64,000 bases of DNA from Ignavibacteria bacterium (GTDB lineage Bacteria > Bacteroidota > Ignavibacteria > SZUA-365), in the NCBI GenBank assembly GCA_016720835.1, contig JADKJW010000002.1, forward strand, positions 310,001 to 374,000. The letters are read 5' to 3'. Under the pieces are notes generated by a model. The model was not told the DNA's origin. It did no database searches and was given only the letters and a program-made list of their open reading frames with translations. This document shows, in pieces, positions 25,801 to 33,255 of the stretch. Both the position numbers and the translations under genes were made by a program. The first letter of the stretch is position 1, and each line of letters starts with the position of its first letter.

Positions 25801-27840
25801 TCAGGTCATGGCGCGGGGCGGCGCCGGTTCGTCCGGACTGCCCGCGTTGGCGGTCGGGATCTTCGTCAGCAGCCATCCGACGAGCACGAAGACGAGCAGG
25901 CTCGGGAGGAAGGAGAGCATGCTGCCGTCCTGATCGAAGAACGCCCAGTTCTTGTACGGGATGTCGACCACGTTGAAGAACGCGAAGAGCAGGCCGATGA
26001 GCGCCTCTCCCGCGATGAGTCCCGCCGCGATGAGCGTTCCGACATTCTCGACGCGGGCCTGCTGGCCGTCGTTGAACTTGCGGCGCGCGACGATCTTGTC
26101 CGCGAGGCCGCGGATGAGTCCGCCGATGAAGATCGCGAAGGACGTTTCGAGCGGCAGGTACATGCCGACGCAGACGAGCATGGGGCTCTTCACGCGCAGC
26201 AGGATGAAGCCGATCGCCATGAGGATGCCGACGATGATGAGCGGCCACGCCATTTCGCCGCCGACGATGCCTTTCGCGAGAATGGCCATGAGCGATGCCT
26301 GCGGCGCCGGGAAGGCCTTGCCGCCGAGACCGGTGCCGCCGGTGTTGAGATCGCCCTGATGGAGAATCCACAGCGGGAGGAACATGACGGCCGCCGAGAC
26401 CACCACGCCCATGAAATCGCCGAGCTGCATCTTCCACGGCGTGCCGCCGAGGATGTGCCCGACTTTCAGATCCTGCAGCATCTCGCCCGCGACCGCGGCC
26501 GCGACGCAGATGACCGCCGCGACGCCGAGCACCGCCGCGATGCCGGCCATGCCCTTGACGCCGAGCGCGACCATGAGGATGGCCGCGATGATGAGCGTGG
26601 AAATCGTCAGTCCGCTGATCGGGTTGTTGCTCGATCCGATGAGGCCGACGAGATAGCCCGACACCGCCGCGAAGAAGAAGCCGGCGATGACCATGACGAC
26701 GGTTGCCGTCAATGCCGCGACGACGTCGCCCTGGCTGAAGTACAGGTAGATGAAGAAGGTGGCGATGGACGCGAGGATGATGCCGATGAACACCCACTTG
26801 AAGGGCATGTCCTTTTCGGTGCGGTCCTCGGAAACGGCGCCGCCGGCCGCCGCCTGGCGCACGTCGCGGATGGCGCGGCCGAGACCGGCGCCGAGGCTCT
26901 TGCGCATGCGGAACAGCGTGAACGCGGCGCTCATGAGCATGCCGCCGATCGCGATGGGACGCACGATGTTGCGCCACACCTGGACGGCCATGCCGATCAT
27001 CGAGTGGTCGTTGACGGGCTGCCCCGCCGCGAGCATGCCGGCCTCGATCTGCGGGCCGAGGAAGAAGAGCAGCAACGGCACGAAGAGACCCCATGCGAGC
27101 AGACCGCCCGTGAAGTTCAGCGCGGCGAGCTGCGGTCCGATGATGTAGCCGACACCCATGTAGGCGGGAGACACGCCGGGCGTCGACAGCATGGCGCCGC
27201 CGCCGGTCTGCACGTCCACGCCGCCGATCTTGAGGGTGCGTTTCGCGAAGGAGACGAAGGCCTCTCCGGCCGACGCGAAGAGCTGGAATTCCTTGAAGAA
27301 CTGGATGGCGGCGCCGATGCCCATGGCCATGAAGAGATGCTTCGCGCCGCTCTTGCCGCTGCGCCCGGCTTTGTGGATTTCAGCCGCGGCGACGGATTCC
27401 GGAAACGGCAGGTCGGCGTCTTCCACCATCACGCGGCGGAGAATCGTGACGAAGAGGATGCCGATGAATCCGCCCACCAGCATGATGACCGTCGCCTGCA
27501 GGTAATGCGACAGGGTCAGGAAGTCGCCCGTCCACACGCCCGCGATCATGAACGCGGGGATGGTGAAGATGGCGCCCGCCGCGATCGACTCGCCGATGGA
27601 ACCGACGGTGCGGGTGATGTTCTCCTCGAGGATCGTTCCCTTGAAGAGGCGAAGCATCGCCATGCCGATGACGGCCGCGGGATACGTGGCCGCGATGGTC
27701 ATGCCCGCCTTCAAGCCGAGGTAGGCGTTCGCCGCGCCAAGGACCACGGACAGGACCAGTCCGATCAGGACGGCCTTGAACGTGAATTCCTTCATGTCCA
27801 TGGTCGCGGGGACGTACGGGACGTGTTTCGTTGTTGTCAT
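25801..27840 (-). CDS. OPT family oligopeptide transporter
   Basis: A 679-residue inner-membrane protein with about 16 hydrophobic helices. Family features include the N-terminal EFTFKAVLIGLVLSVVLGAANAYLGLKAGMTIAATYPAAV and, further in, GGFIGILFVTILRRVMV and the FPESVAAAEIHKAG segment. The prokaryotic OPT members move oligopeptides or metal chelates. Length and architecture are normal for the bacterial branch. Downstream on the same strand lie a PqqD-like protein and an MFS transporter, with a hairpin in between. Confidence 0.95.
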   Translation of the reverse strand: MTTTKHVPYVPATMDMKEFTFKAVLIGLVLSVVLGAANAYLGLKAGMTIAATYPAAVIGMAMLRLFKGTILEENITRTVGSIGESIAAGAIFTIPAFMIAGVWTGDFLTLSHYLQATVIMLVGGFIGILFVTILRRVMVEDADLPFPESVAAAEIHKAGRSGKSGAKHLFMAMGIGAAIQFFKEFQLFASAGEAFVSFAKRTLKIGGVDVQTGGGAMLSTPGVSPAYMGVGYIIGPQLAALNFTGGLLAWGLFVPLLLFFLGPQIEAGMLAAGQPVNDHSMIGMAVQVWRNIVRPIAIGGMLMSAAFTLFRMRKSLGAGLGRAIRDVRQAAAGGAVSEDRTEKDMPFKWVFIGIILASIATFFIYLYFSQGDVVAALTATVVMVIAGFFFAAVSGYLVGLIGSSNNPISGLTISTLIIAAILMVALGVKGMAGIAAVLGVAAVICVAAAVAGEMLQDLKVGHILGGTPWKMQLGDFMGVVVSAAVMFLPLWILHQGDLNTGGTGLGGKAFPAPQASLMAILAKGIVGGEMAWPLIIVGILMAIGFILLRVKSPMLVCVGMYLPLETSFAIFIGGLIRGLADKIVARRKFNDGQQARVENVGTLIAAGLIAGEALIGLLFAFFNVVDIPYKNWAFFDQDGSMLSFLPSLLVFVLVGWLLTKIPTANAGSPDEPAPPRAMT

Positions 27841-28138
27841 ACACCTCTCCGGTTGCTGAATGATGAACGCTGTGTATCAGACACTGTGCTGCGTGTGCAC
27901 GCGGGGGAAAGAATGGAAAATCGGGGGAGCGGGATGGAGGACGCGCGGACATCCATGGAGCGAATATCGCGCGGCTGCACAAGACGGGACAAAATAGGCA
28001 TGCTCCCGCGCAATAACAAGACGGCGGACCGTGCGCGTGGCGCGATCCGCCGTCCAGCCAGCGGTCGATGACGATGTCCGTCGCGCGTCCGGCGGGAAGC
28101 CGGCGCGACGGTGCGCGCGAAGGTCGCGCGCGGCAGAA
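27841..28138. other. Intergenic region
   Basis: The stretch between the OPT start and the stop of the thioredoxin-like gene holds a weak inverted repeat (GGCGGA/TCCGCC, about 28022-28050) but no gene that can be supported. Confidence 0.4.
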
Positions 28139-28816
28139 TTACTTTTTGTCGGCGGGCGGCATGTCCGCGGGAGGGGGCACAGGAATGTTCGAGGGCGGAT
28201 TCGGCGGCTTGACGCGGCCGGCTTCCGGACCGACGGTGCCGTCGGCGGGGACCATCACCTCGCGGCCATGCACATCCGGCTGCACGGGAGGCGGAACCGG
28301 CGGTGGCGGCGGCGGGGCTTTCGGATCGAGACCCTTCAGGATGCCGAGCATGTCGCGTTCCAGCGTGCCGATCGGCGCCTCCTCGATGCGGCCCAGTTCC
28401 TCGTCGTTCTTGAGGAAGATGAAGGTCGGCACTTTCGTGATGTTCCAGCGCGCGCTCTCGCCTCCGGGACTGACCTTGTTCTTGTCGGTGCCGATCATCA
28501 CGAAGCGCGTCGGTTCGAAATCGCGGAACGACTGCAGGATGCGCAGCATGTGGGGCACTTCGCGCTTGCTGTCTTCGCACCAGGTGCCGAGCACGCAGAT
28601 GATGGTCACGTCCTTGAGATACTTCGGCAGGAGATCAACGGTCGCCTGATCGGGCGTGTAGCCGAGGAAGTCCGATCCGAACCAGTTCGGCAGATCGAAG
28701 AGATTCTCGACGGTCAGCGGGCCCACGAGGACTTTCTCGGCCGCCGCCTCCTGTCCCTGCGCACGCGCGCCAAGCAGGCACACGGCAAGAACGGCAAGAG
28801 TGATGATGTGTTTCAT
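28139..28816 (-). CDS. Secreted thioredoxin-fold protein with Pro-rich tail
   Basis: The 225-residue protein starts with a signal peptide (MKHIITLAVLAVCLLGARAQG) and has a thioredoxin-like domain (about residues 40-165). The redox motif is reduced to CxxS (GTWCEDSKREVPH near residue 77), followed by the cis-Pro region TKVPTFIFLKND. A long Pro-rich tail (from about residue 168, PPPPPPVPPPVQP) ends PPADKK. The single cysteine suggests a mixed-disulfide or chaperone/peroxidase-type function rather than a classical oxidoreductase. It is probably periplasmic. Standalone gene. Confidence 0.82.
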   Translation of the reverse strand: MKHIITLAVLAVCLLGARAQGQEAAAEKVLVGPLTVENLFDLPNWFGSDFLGYTPDQATVDLLPKYLKDVTIICVLGTWCEDSKREVPHMLRILQSFRDFEPTRFVMIGTDKNKVSPGGESARWNITKVPTFIFLKNDEELGRIEEAPIGTLERDMLGILKGLDPKAPPPPPPVPPPVQPDVHGREVMVPADGTVGPEAGRVKPPNPPSNIPVPPPADMPPADKK

Positions 28817-28846
28817 TGTTTTGACTATGGTGATTTGACGGATGAA

Positions 28847-28911
28847 AGGTTGCGGTTGCGGTTGCTTGTGGCAGGTGGAAAGTGACAGGTGAAAGGTGAA
28901 AGGTGAAAAGA
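28847..28911. repeat. Short repeat array (GGTTGC and GAAAGGT units)
   Basis: Three hexamer GGTTGC copies are followed by about six heptamer variants (GCAGGTG, GAAAGTG, ACAGGTG, AAAGGTG twice), just upstream of the thioredoxin-like gene. Confidence 0.65.
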
Positions 28912-29040
28912 AAATGCTCTGTGCGTGATTGAGCTGGGAAAAATCTTCAGAAACAGAATCAAATTCAACCTAGAAAGTCCGGCCTCCCTACTCCTCACCT
29001 GCGTCCGCCTTCGGCGGACTTCGGTGAGCTGGCCCACTCC

Positions 29041-29958
29041 CTACTCCTTCTCCAGCTGTCCATTCGAAAATCGCCGGTCCTGCGCCCAGCTGAGCTTGGT
29101 GCGCAGCGTTTCAAAATAGTTCGGGCCGATGTCCTTCACCAGGTTCACCGGTTTCGAGCCGCGGCGGACCGTGAGAGATGCGGAGGTGTCGTTTTCACGG
29201 AAGTAGTGGCCATCCGCCATGACCATGACGGCGCCGTCTTCGGCGGTGGCCTGCAGTGCGATCTCCGAATCGGCCGGGAGAATGATGGGACGCGCGGTGA
29301 GGGCGTGAGCACTGATGGGGCTCAGGATCATGACGTTGCTCGAAGGGACCACGATGGGTCCGCCCGTGGCGAGCGAATATGCGGTGGATCCGGTGGGTGT
29401 CGCGATGATGACTCCGTCGGCGAGGAAGGTGGCGAGGAAATCGCCGTTGACGAAAGTCTCGATGCGCAGCACGCGGGCCGTGCCGCCCTTGCTGACGACG
29501 ATGTCGTTCAGCGCGCGATAGCGCGCCTTGCGCTCCAGGTCGATGGCGGTGAGCGTCATGCGTTTTTCGACGCGGTAGGCGCCGTCCAGGATCCGCTCGA
29601 CGGCGGGCAGCACGTCGTCGATGGCGATGTCCGCGAGGAAACCCAGCTTGCCGAGATTGACACCGAGGATGGGGGTGTCGTAGCGCTGCACGGCATGCGC
29701 GGCGGCGAGCATCGTGCCGTCGCCGCCGAAGGTGATCACGATGTCGGCGTCGCGGCCGATGTCGTCCCGTGATCGGGCGCAGGAGGCCTCGCCGGCTCCG
29801 ATCACCGTCACGGGGAGCAGCGCCGCGAGATCGGTCTCCACGAGGAAGGGCACGCCGCGCTTTTTCAGCCGCCGCAGCAGGGCGAGGACATGCTCGACCA
29901 CGCCGGCCTTGCCGATGTGCGCGAAGAATCCAAGAACGGGGGCCGTGCGAGGTGTCAT
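29041..29958 (-). CDS. nadK: NAD kinase
   Basis: NAD kinase phosphorylates NAD to NADP in the cytoplasm. Signatures: the GGDGT ATP/metal motif (IVITFGGDGTMLAAAH near residue 75), NLGKLGFLAD near 100, the NE/D-type segment ALNDIVVSKG, and the glycine-rich ATPTGSTAYSLATGGPIV near 186. At 305 residues it is full-length. Its ATG overlaps the stop of the NifU-like gene (ATGA at 29955-29960), and the mrp gene is just upstream, so the three form one minus-strand operon. Confidence 0.96.
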   Translation of the reverse strand: MTPRTAPVLGFFAHIGKAGVVEHVLALLRRLKKRGVPFLVETDLAALLPVTVIGAGEASCARSRDDIGRDADIVITFGGDGTMLAAAHAVQRYDTPILGVNLGKLGFLADIAIDDVLPAVERILDGAYRVEKRMTLTAIDLERKARYRALNDIVVSKGGTARVLRIETFVNGDFLATFLADGVIIATPTGSTAYSLATGGPIVVPSSNVMILSPISAHALTARPIILPADSEIALQATAEDGAVMVMADGHYFRENDTSASLTVRRGSKPVNLVKDIGPNYFETLRTKLSWAQDRRFSNGQLEKE

Positions 29959-30209
29959 CAGCAGCGAACCATGTTCACGCGGTGAACGGCGGGGATTTCA
30001 TCCTTCATCAACGCCTGAATGCCCGCCTGCAGCGTCATGATGTTGAGCGAGCAGGTGGCGCAGGCGCCGAGGAAGCGGATGCTGACGATGTGATCGTCGG
30101 GAACCCAGGACACGAATTCCACGTCGCCGCCGTCCTGCTGGAGGTACGGGCGGACGACCTCGAGCACCTCGAGGATGCGCTGTTCCGTGTTCGCGGCATC
30201 GGTGGTCAT
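29958..30209 (-). CDS. NifU C-terminal-like Fe-S scaffold protein
   Basis: An 83-residue protein that is essentially one NifU C-terminal domain: VRPYLQQDGGDVEFVSW, then the cluster-binding pair GACATCSLNIMTLQ (CxxC) and a terminal helix (IQALMKDEIPAVHRVNM). It can hold or transfer a 4Fe-4S cluster. It starts nine bases behind the stop of the Mrp ATPase gene, an Fe-S carrier partner, and overlaps nadK. Standalone Nfu domains of this size are common in Bacteroidota. Confidence 0.94.
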   Translation of the reverse strand: MTTDAANTEQRILEVLEVVRPYLQQDGGDVEFVSWVPDDHIVSIRFLGACATCSLNIMTLQAGIQALMKDEIPAVHRVNMVRC

Positions 30210-30218
30210 GGGATCGGC

Positions 30219-31334
30219 TCAGATTCCGCCGAGCGAGATATCGATCTTCGGGGGCGGCGCGGAGGTCAGGATCTGCTCGCTGATGCGTCCGGCCAGCATG
30301 TAGGCGGTATCGACGAAGCTCGTCGCGAGCGGACTGTCGGGCTCGAGCTGCACGATGGGCATGCCGCCATCGCCGGCCTCGCGGACGCGTGTGACGATGG
30401 GAATTTCGCCGAGGAACGGCACGCCGAGTTCCGCCGCGGCCGTGCGTCCGCCTCCGTGGCTGAAGATGTCGTCGCGCTCGCCGCAGTGCGAGCACACGTA
30501 GTAGCTCATGTTTTCGATGATGCCGAGAATCGGCACGGACACGCGTTCGAACATGCGCACGCCCTTGCGCGCGTCGGCGAGAGAAATGTCCTGCGGCGTC
30601 GTGACGATGACGGAGCCCGTGAGCGGCAGCGTCTGCGAGAGCGTGAGCTGAATGTCGCCGGTGCCGGGAGGCATGTCGAAGATCAGGTAGTCCAGTTCGC
30701 CCCAGTCCACATCGCTCAGGAACTGTTTCAGCGCGCCGCTGGCCATGGGACCGCGCCAGATGACGGCGGAGTCCTCCTCGATCAGGAAGCCGATGGACAT
30801 CACCGCCACGCCGTACTTCTCGATCGGCAGCAGGCGCGTCTTGCCCTCATGCGCGTAGGCCTGCGGCTGCTCCGTGATGCCGAACATGATCGGGATGCTC
30901 GGTCCGTAGATATCCGCGTCGATGAGTCCCACGCGCGCCCCGTTCCGCGCGAGCGCGACGGCGAGATTCACCGCGACGGTGGACTTCCCCACCCCGCCCT
31001 TGCCGCTGGCGACCGCGATGGTGTTGCGCACGCCGGGGATGATGGCGGCTTTCTGCGCGCTGTCCTGCCCCGGAATATCCGTGACGGTCTCGATCTCCAC
31101 CGCGCCGAGCGCGGGGATATGCTTGGCCAGCGCGGTGCGCGCGTCGGCGACGAGCGATTCCCGGATGCGGCCGGGAGGCACGGTAAATGCGAGCGTCAGG
31201 GCGCAGTCCGCCCCTGAAATCCGCACATCGCGGATCATGCCCGCGGTCACCACGTCGAGAGTCATATAAGGCGCCTTCAGGAGGCGGAGCGCGTTCAGGA
31301 CGTCATTTTCATTGTACAACGGGGAGTTCGGCAT
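30219..31334 (-). CDS. apbC: Mrp/NBP35 family Fe-S cluster carrier ATPase
   Basis: A 371-residue ATPase with an N-terminal MIP18/DUF59 domain (residues 1-90: NENDVLNALRLLKAPYMTLDV) and a deviant Walker P-loop GKGGVGKST near residue 112. DYLIFDMPPGTGD and the C-terminal CxxC region (YYVCSHCGERDDIFSHGGG) are also present. It binds and delivers 4Fe-4S clusters. The start is placed at the ATG at 31334 (MPNSPLYNENDV). The same frame stays open to 31649, but that extension is the translation of a heptamer repeat array and is not protein-like. First gene of the mrp - nifU-like - nadK operon. Confidence 0.95.
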   Translation of the reverse strand: MPNSPLYNENDVLNALRLLKAPYMTLDVVTAGMIRDVRISGADCALTLAFTVPPGRIRESLVADARTALAKHIPALGAVEIETVTDIPGQDSAQKAAIIPGVRNTIAVASGKGGVGKSTVAVNLAVALARNGARVGLIDADIYGPSIPIMFGITEQPQAYAHEGKTRLLPIEKYGVAVMSIGFLIEEDSAVIWRGPMASGALKQFLSDVDWGELDYLIFDMPPGTGDIQLTLSQTLPLTGSVIVTTPQDISLADARKGVRMFERVSVPILGIIENMSYYVCSHCGERDDIFSHGGGRTAAAELGVPFLGEIPIVTRVREAGDGGMPIVQLEPDSPLATSFVDTAYMLAGRISEQILTSAPPPKIDISLGGI

Positions 31335-31418
31335 GCAGCATCCTTCAATCACACGGTGGAAGAGCGGTTCATTCAACCTTAAAACATATCCAAGCGGGGA
31401 ATGATTTCCAAGGAGGGC

Positions 31419-31579
31419 GTGAATCGTGAATCGTGAATCGTGAATCGTGAGTCGTGAGCCGTGAGTCGTGAGCCGTGAATCGTGAGCCGTGAATCGTGAG
31501 CCGTGAGTGGTGAGCCGTGAATCGTGAGTCGTGATTAGTGAATGGTGACAGGTTACAGGTGGAAGGTGGAGGGTGAAGA
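31419..31579. repeat. Long heptamer repeat array (GTGAATC/GTGAGCC)
   Basis: About 23 perfect-phase 7-base units occur, starting with four GTGAATC copies and then mixing GTGAGTC, GTGAGCC, GTGAATC, GTGAGTG, and finally more diverged units (GTGACAG, GTTACAG, GTGGAAG, GTGGAGG). The array fills the space between the divergent mrp and SDR genes. Units share GTG at positions 1-3 and differ mostly by transitions. Confidence 0.92.
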
Positions 31580-31687
31580 ATTTGTGGGCGGACGCGGTTG
31601 CGGAACCGCCGGTGTTCTCCTGCATATTCTCCCTTTTCAGTATATTCATTCTTTATCGCACGGCACCCGATTCTGGAGCACATTTCC

Positions 31688-32491
31688 TTGACACGACGCC
31701 CCCTGGACGGAAAACGCACATTGATCACAGGCGCATCGTCGGGCATCGGCCTCGCGACGGCGCGTCTCTTCGCGGAACAGGGGAGCGACCTCCTGCTGCT
31801 CTCGCGCGATGCGGTGCGTCTCGCAGAAGTCGCCGCGGAACTCCGCGCCGCCGGAGCCGCGTCGGTCGACATCCTCGCGAGCGATGTGTCCGACGCCCGC
31901 GGCCTGCAACGCGACATCGCGGCCGCGACCGCCGAACGCCCCGTCGACATCCTGATCGCGAACGCGGGCATCGGGCAGTACGGTCCGTATCACCTCTCGC
32001 CGTGGGACGACATCGAAGCGGTCCTGCGCACGAACATCGACGGCACGATGGCGTCGGCGCGCGCCGTGCTCCCCGCCATGGCGGCACGCCGCGCGGGATC
32101 GGTGGTGCTCGTATCGTCCGTGCTCGGGAAGCGCGCGATACAGTGGAATGCGGCCTACTGCGCGAGCAAGTTCGCCCTGCACGGCTTCGCCGACGCGCTG
32201 CGCCTGGAAGTGAAGCGCCTCGGCATCCACGTCGGCGTCGTCTGCCCGGCGCGCACCGACACCGCGTTTTTCTCGCGCATGATCTACTCGCGTCCGCAGC
32301 GCAGGCAGCGCGCGGTGCCGCACAGCGCACCCGAGCGCGTGGCGCGGGCCATCCTGCGCACCGTGCTGCGACGGCGCCGAGAGACCGTGGTCTCTCTCGG
32401 CGGCATGCTCTACGCGCACGCGGGCTACCACTTCCCCCGATTATCAGACCTCATTCTCTCATTTGCGGTGCCACAACATGACGACGTTTAA
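31688..32491 (+). CDS. Short-chain dehydrogenase/reductase
   Basis: A classical SDR of 267 residues: cofactor motif TGASSGIG near residue 12, NAG near 87, catalytic Ser in VSSVLGKRA near 139 and Tyr/Lys in YCASK near 153, followed by CPARTDTAFF. The absence of a downstream acidic residue at the end of beta-2 (LLSRDAVRL) hints at NADP preference. Substrate unknown. The start used is the TTG at 31688; the frame is open upstream to 31598 but there is no better start. Its end overlaps the HAD gene by 14 bases. Confidence 0.88.
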   Translation: MTRRPLDGKRTLITGASSGIGLATARLFAEQGSDLLLLSRDAVRLAEVAAELRAAGAASVDILASDVSDARGLQRDIAAATAERPVDILIANAGIGQYGPYHLSPWDDIEAVLRTNIDGTMASARAVLPAMAARRAGSVVLVSSVLGKRAIQWNAAYCASKFALHGFADALRLEVKRLGIHVGVVCPARTDTAFFSRMIYSRPQRRQRAVPHSAPERVARAILRTVLRRRRETVVSLGGMLYAHAGYHFPRLSDLILSFAVPQHDDV

Positions 32492-33188
32492 CACGCGCAG
32501 TTATCTCCGGCTCGTCCTCTTCGACATCGACGGGACGCTCATCAGCACCAACGGCATCGCCAAGCGCACCTTCGCCGAAGCGCTGGCGCAGGTGCACGGC
32601 GCGGCGGACGCGGCGCTCGACCACGATTTCGCGGGCAAGACCGATCAGCAGATCTACCACGAAATCCTGCAGAAAACCGGCGTCGACGCCGGGACGGCGG
32701 CGGAGAAGATGCACGACACGCTGACGATATTCCTGGACATGCTGGAAGTACGCCTGACCGCGGAGAATGTGACGGCGCTGCCCGGCGTGCATACGCTGCT
32801 CTCCGCGCTTGCGGAGGAGAGCACCGTCACGCTCGGCCTGCTCACGGGCAACATGATACGCGGCGCGCGCATCAAGCTCGTGCCGCCGCGGCTGGACAAG
32901 TACTTCGCCTTCGGCGCCTTCGGCAGCGACGCGTTGCACCGGCACGAACTCCCCTCCATCGCGCTGGAACGCGCGTACAATCGCACGGGCTACGTGTTCA
33001 AGGACAAGGAGATCATCATCGTCGGCGACACCCCCAACGACATCGAGTGCGGCCGGCACCTCAACGTGCGCACCATCGCCGTCGCCAGCGGCGGCGCCAG
33101 GCGCGAGGTTCTCGCGAAACACGCGCCGGATTTCCTCTTCGATTCTCTCGAGGATACCGACACCGTCATCGACGCCATCGTGACATGA
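32478..33188 (+). CDS. HAD-superfamily hydrolase (phosphoglycolate phosphatase-like)
   Basis: A 236-residue HAD phosphatase with motif I LVLFDIDGTL near residue 12 (nucleophile Asp, acid/base Asp), motif II LGLLTGNM near 116 (Thr) and motif IV IIIVGDTPNDIECG near 177. The helical cap between motifs I and II (AEALAQVHGAADAALDHDFAGKTD) matches Gph/PGMB-like members. It removes phosphate from a small metabolite, not identifiable from sequence alone. The gene overlaps the SDR stop, so the two are translationally coupled. The next gene is a secreted protein behind a palindrome. Confidence 0.88.
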   Translation: MTTFNTRSYLRLVLFDIDGTLISTNGIAKRTFAEALAQVHGAADAALDHDFAGKTDQQIYHEILQKTGVDAGTAAEKMHDTLTIFLDMLEVRLTAENVTALPGVHTLLSALAEESTVTLGLLTGNMIRGARIKLVPPRLDKYFAFGAFGSDALHRHELPSIALERAYNRTGYVFKDKEIIIVGDTPNDIECGRHLNVRTIAVASGGARREVLAKHAPDFLFDSLEDTDTVIDAIVT

Positions 33189-33214
33189 GAACGCCAAAAA
33201 AAAATATATGGGAG

Positions 33215-33234
33215 GGCGGACATTCCTGTCCGCC
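33215..33234. repeat. 20-nt palindromic element, copy 1
   Basis: GGCGGACA and TGTCCGCC flank a TTCC centre. The element sits between the HAD gene and the secreted protein start at 33256. An exact reverse complement occurs at 35650-35669. Confidence 0.85.
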
Positions 33235-33255
33235 ATCTTCCGAGAAAGCAAAGAC

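Noticed and set aside
31419..31579. CRISPR array
   Set aside because: The repeats are 7-base tandem units without unique spacers, and no cas genes are near. No other repeat-spacer structure was seen in the window.
31335..31649. N-terminal extension of the Mrp ATPase
   Set aside because: The extension translates the heptamer array (HDSRLTTHGSRFT-like) and is absent from the family; the ATG at 31334 fits the known N terminus.
33208..33255. N-terminal extension MGGRTFLSAIF of the lectin-like protein
   Set aside because: It is the translation of the 20-nt palindrome; the ATG at 33256 starts a proper signal peptide.
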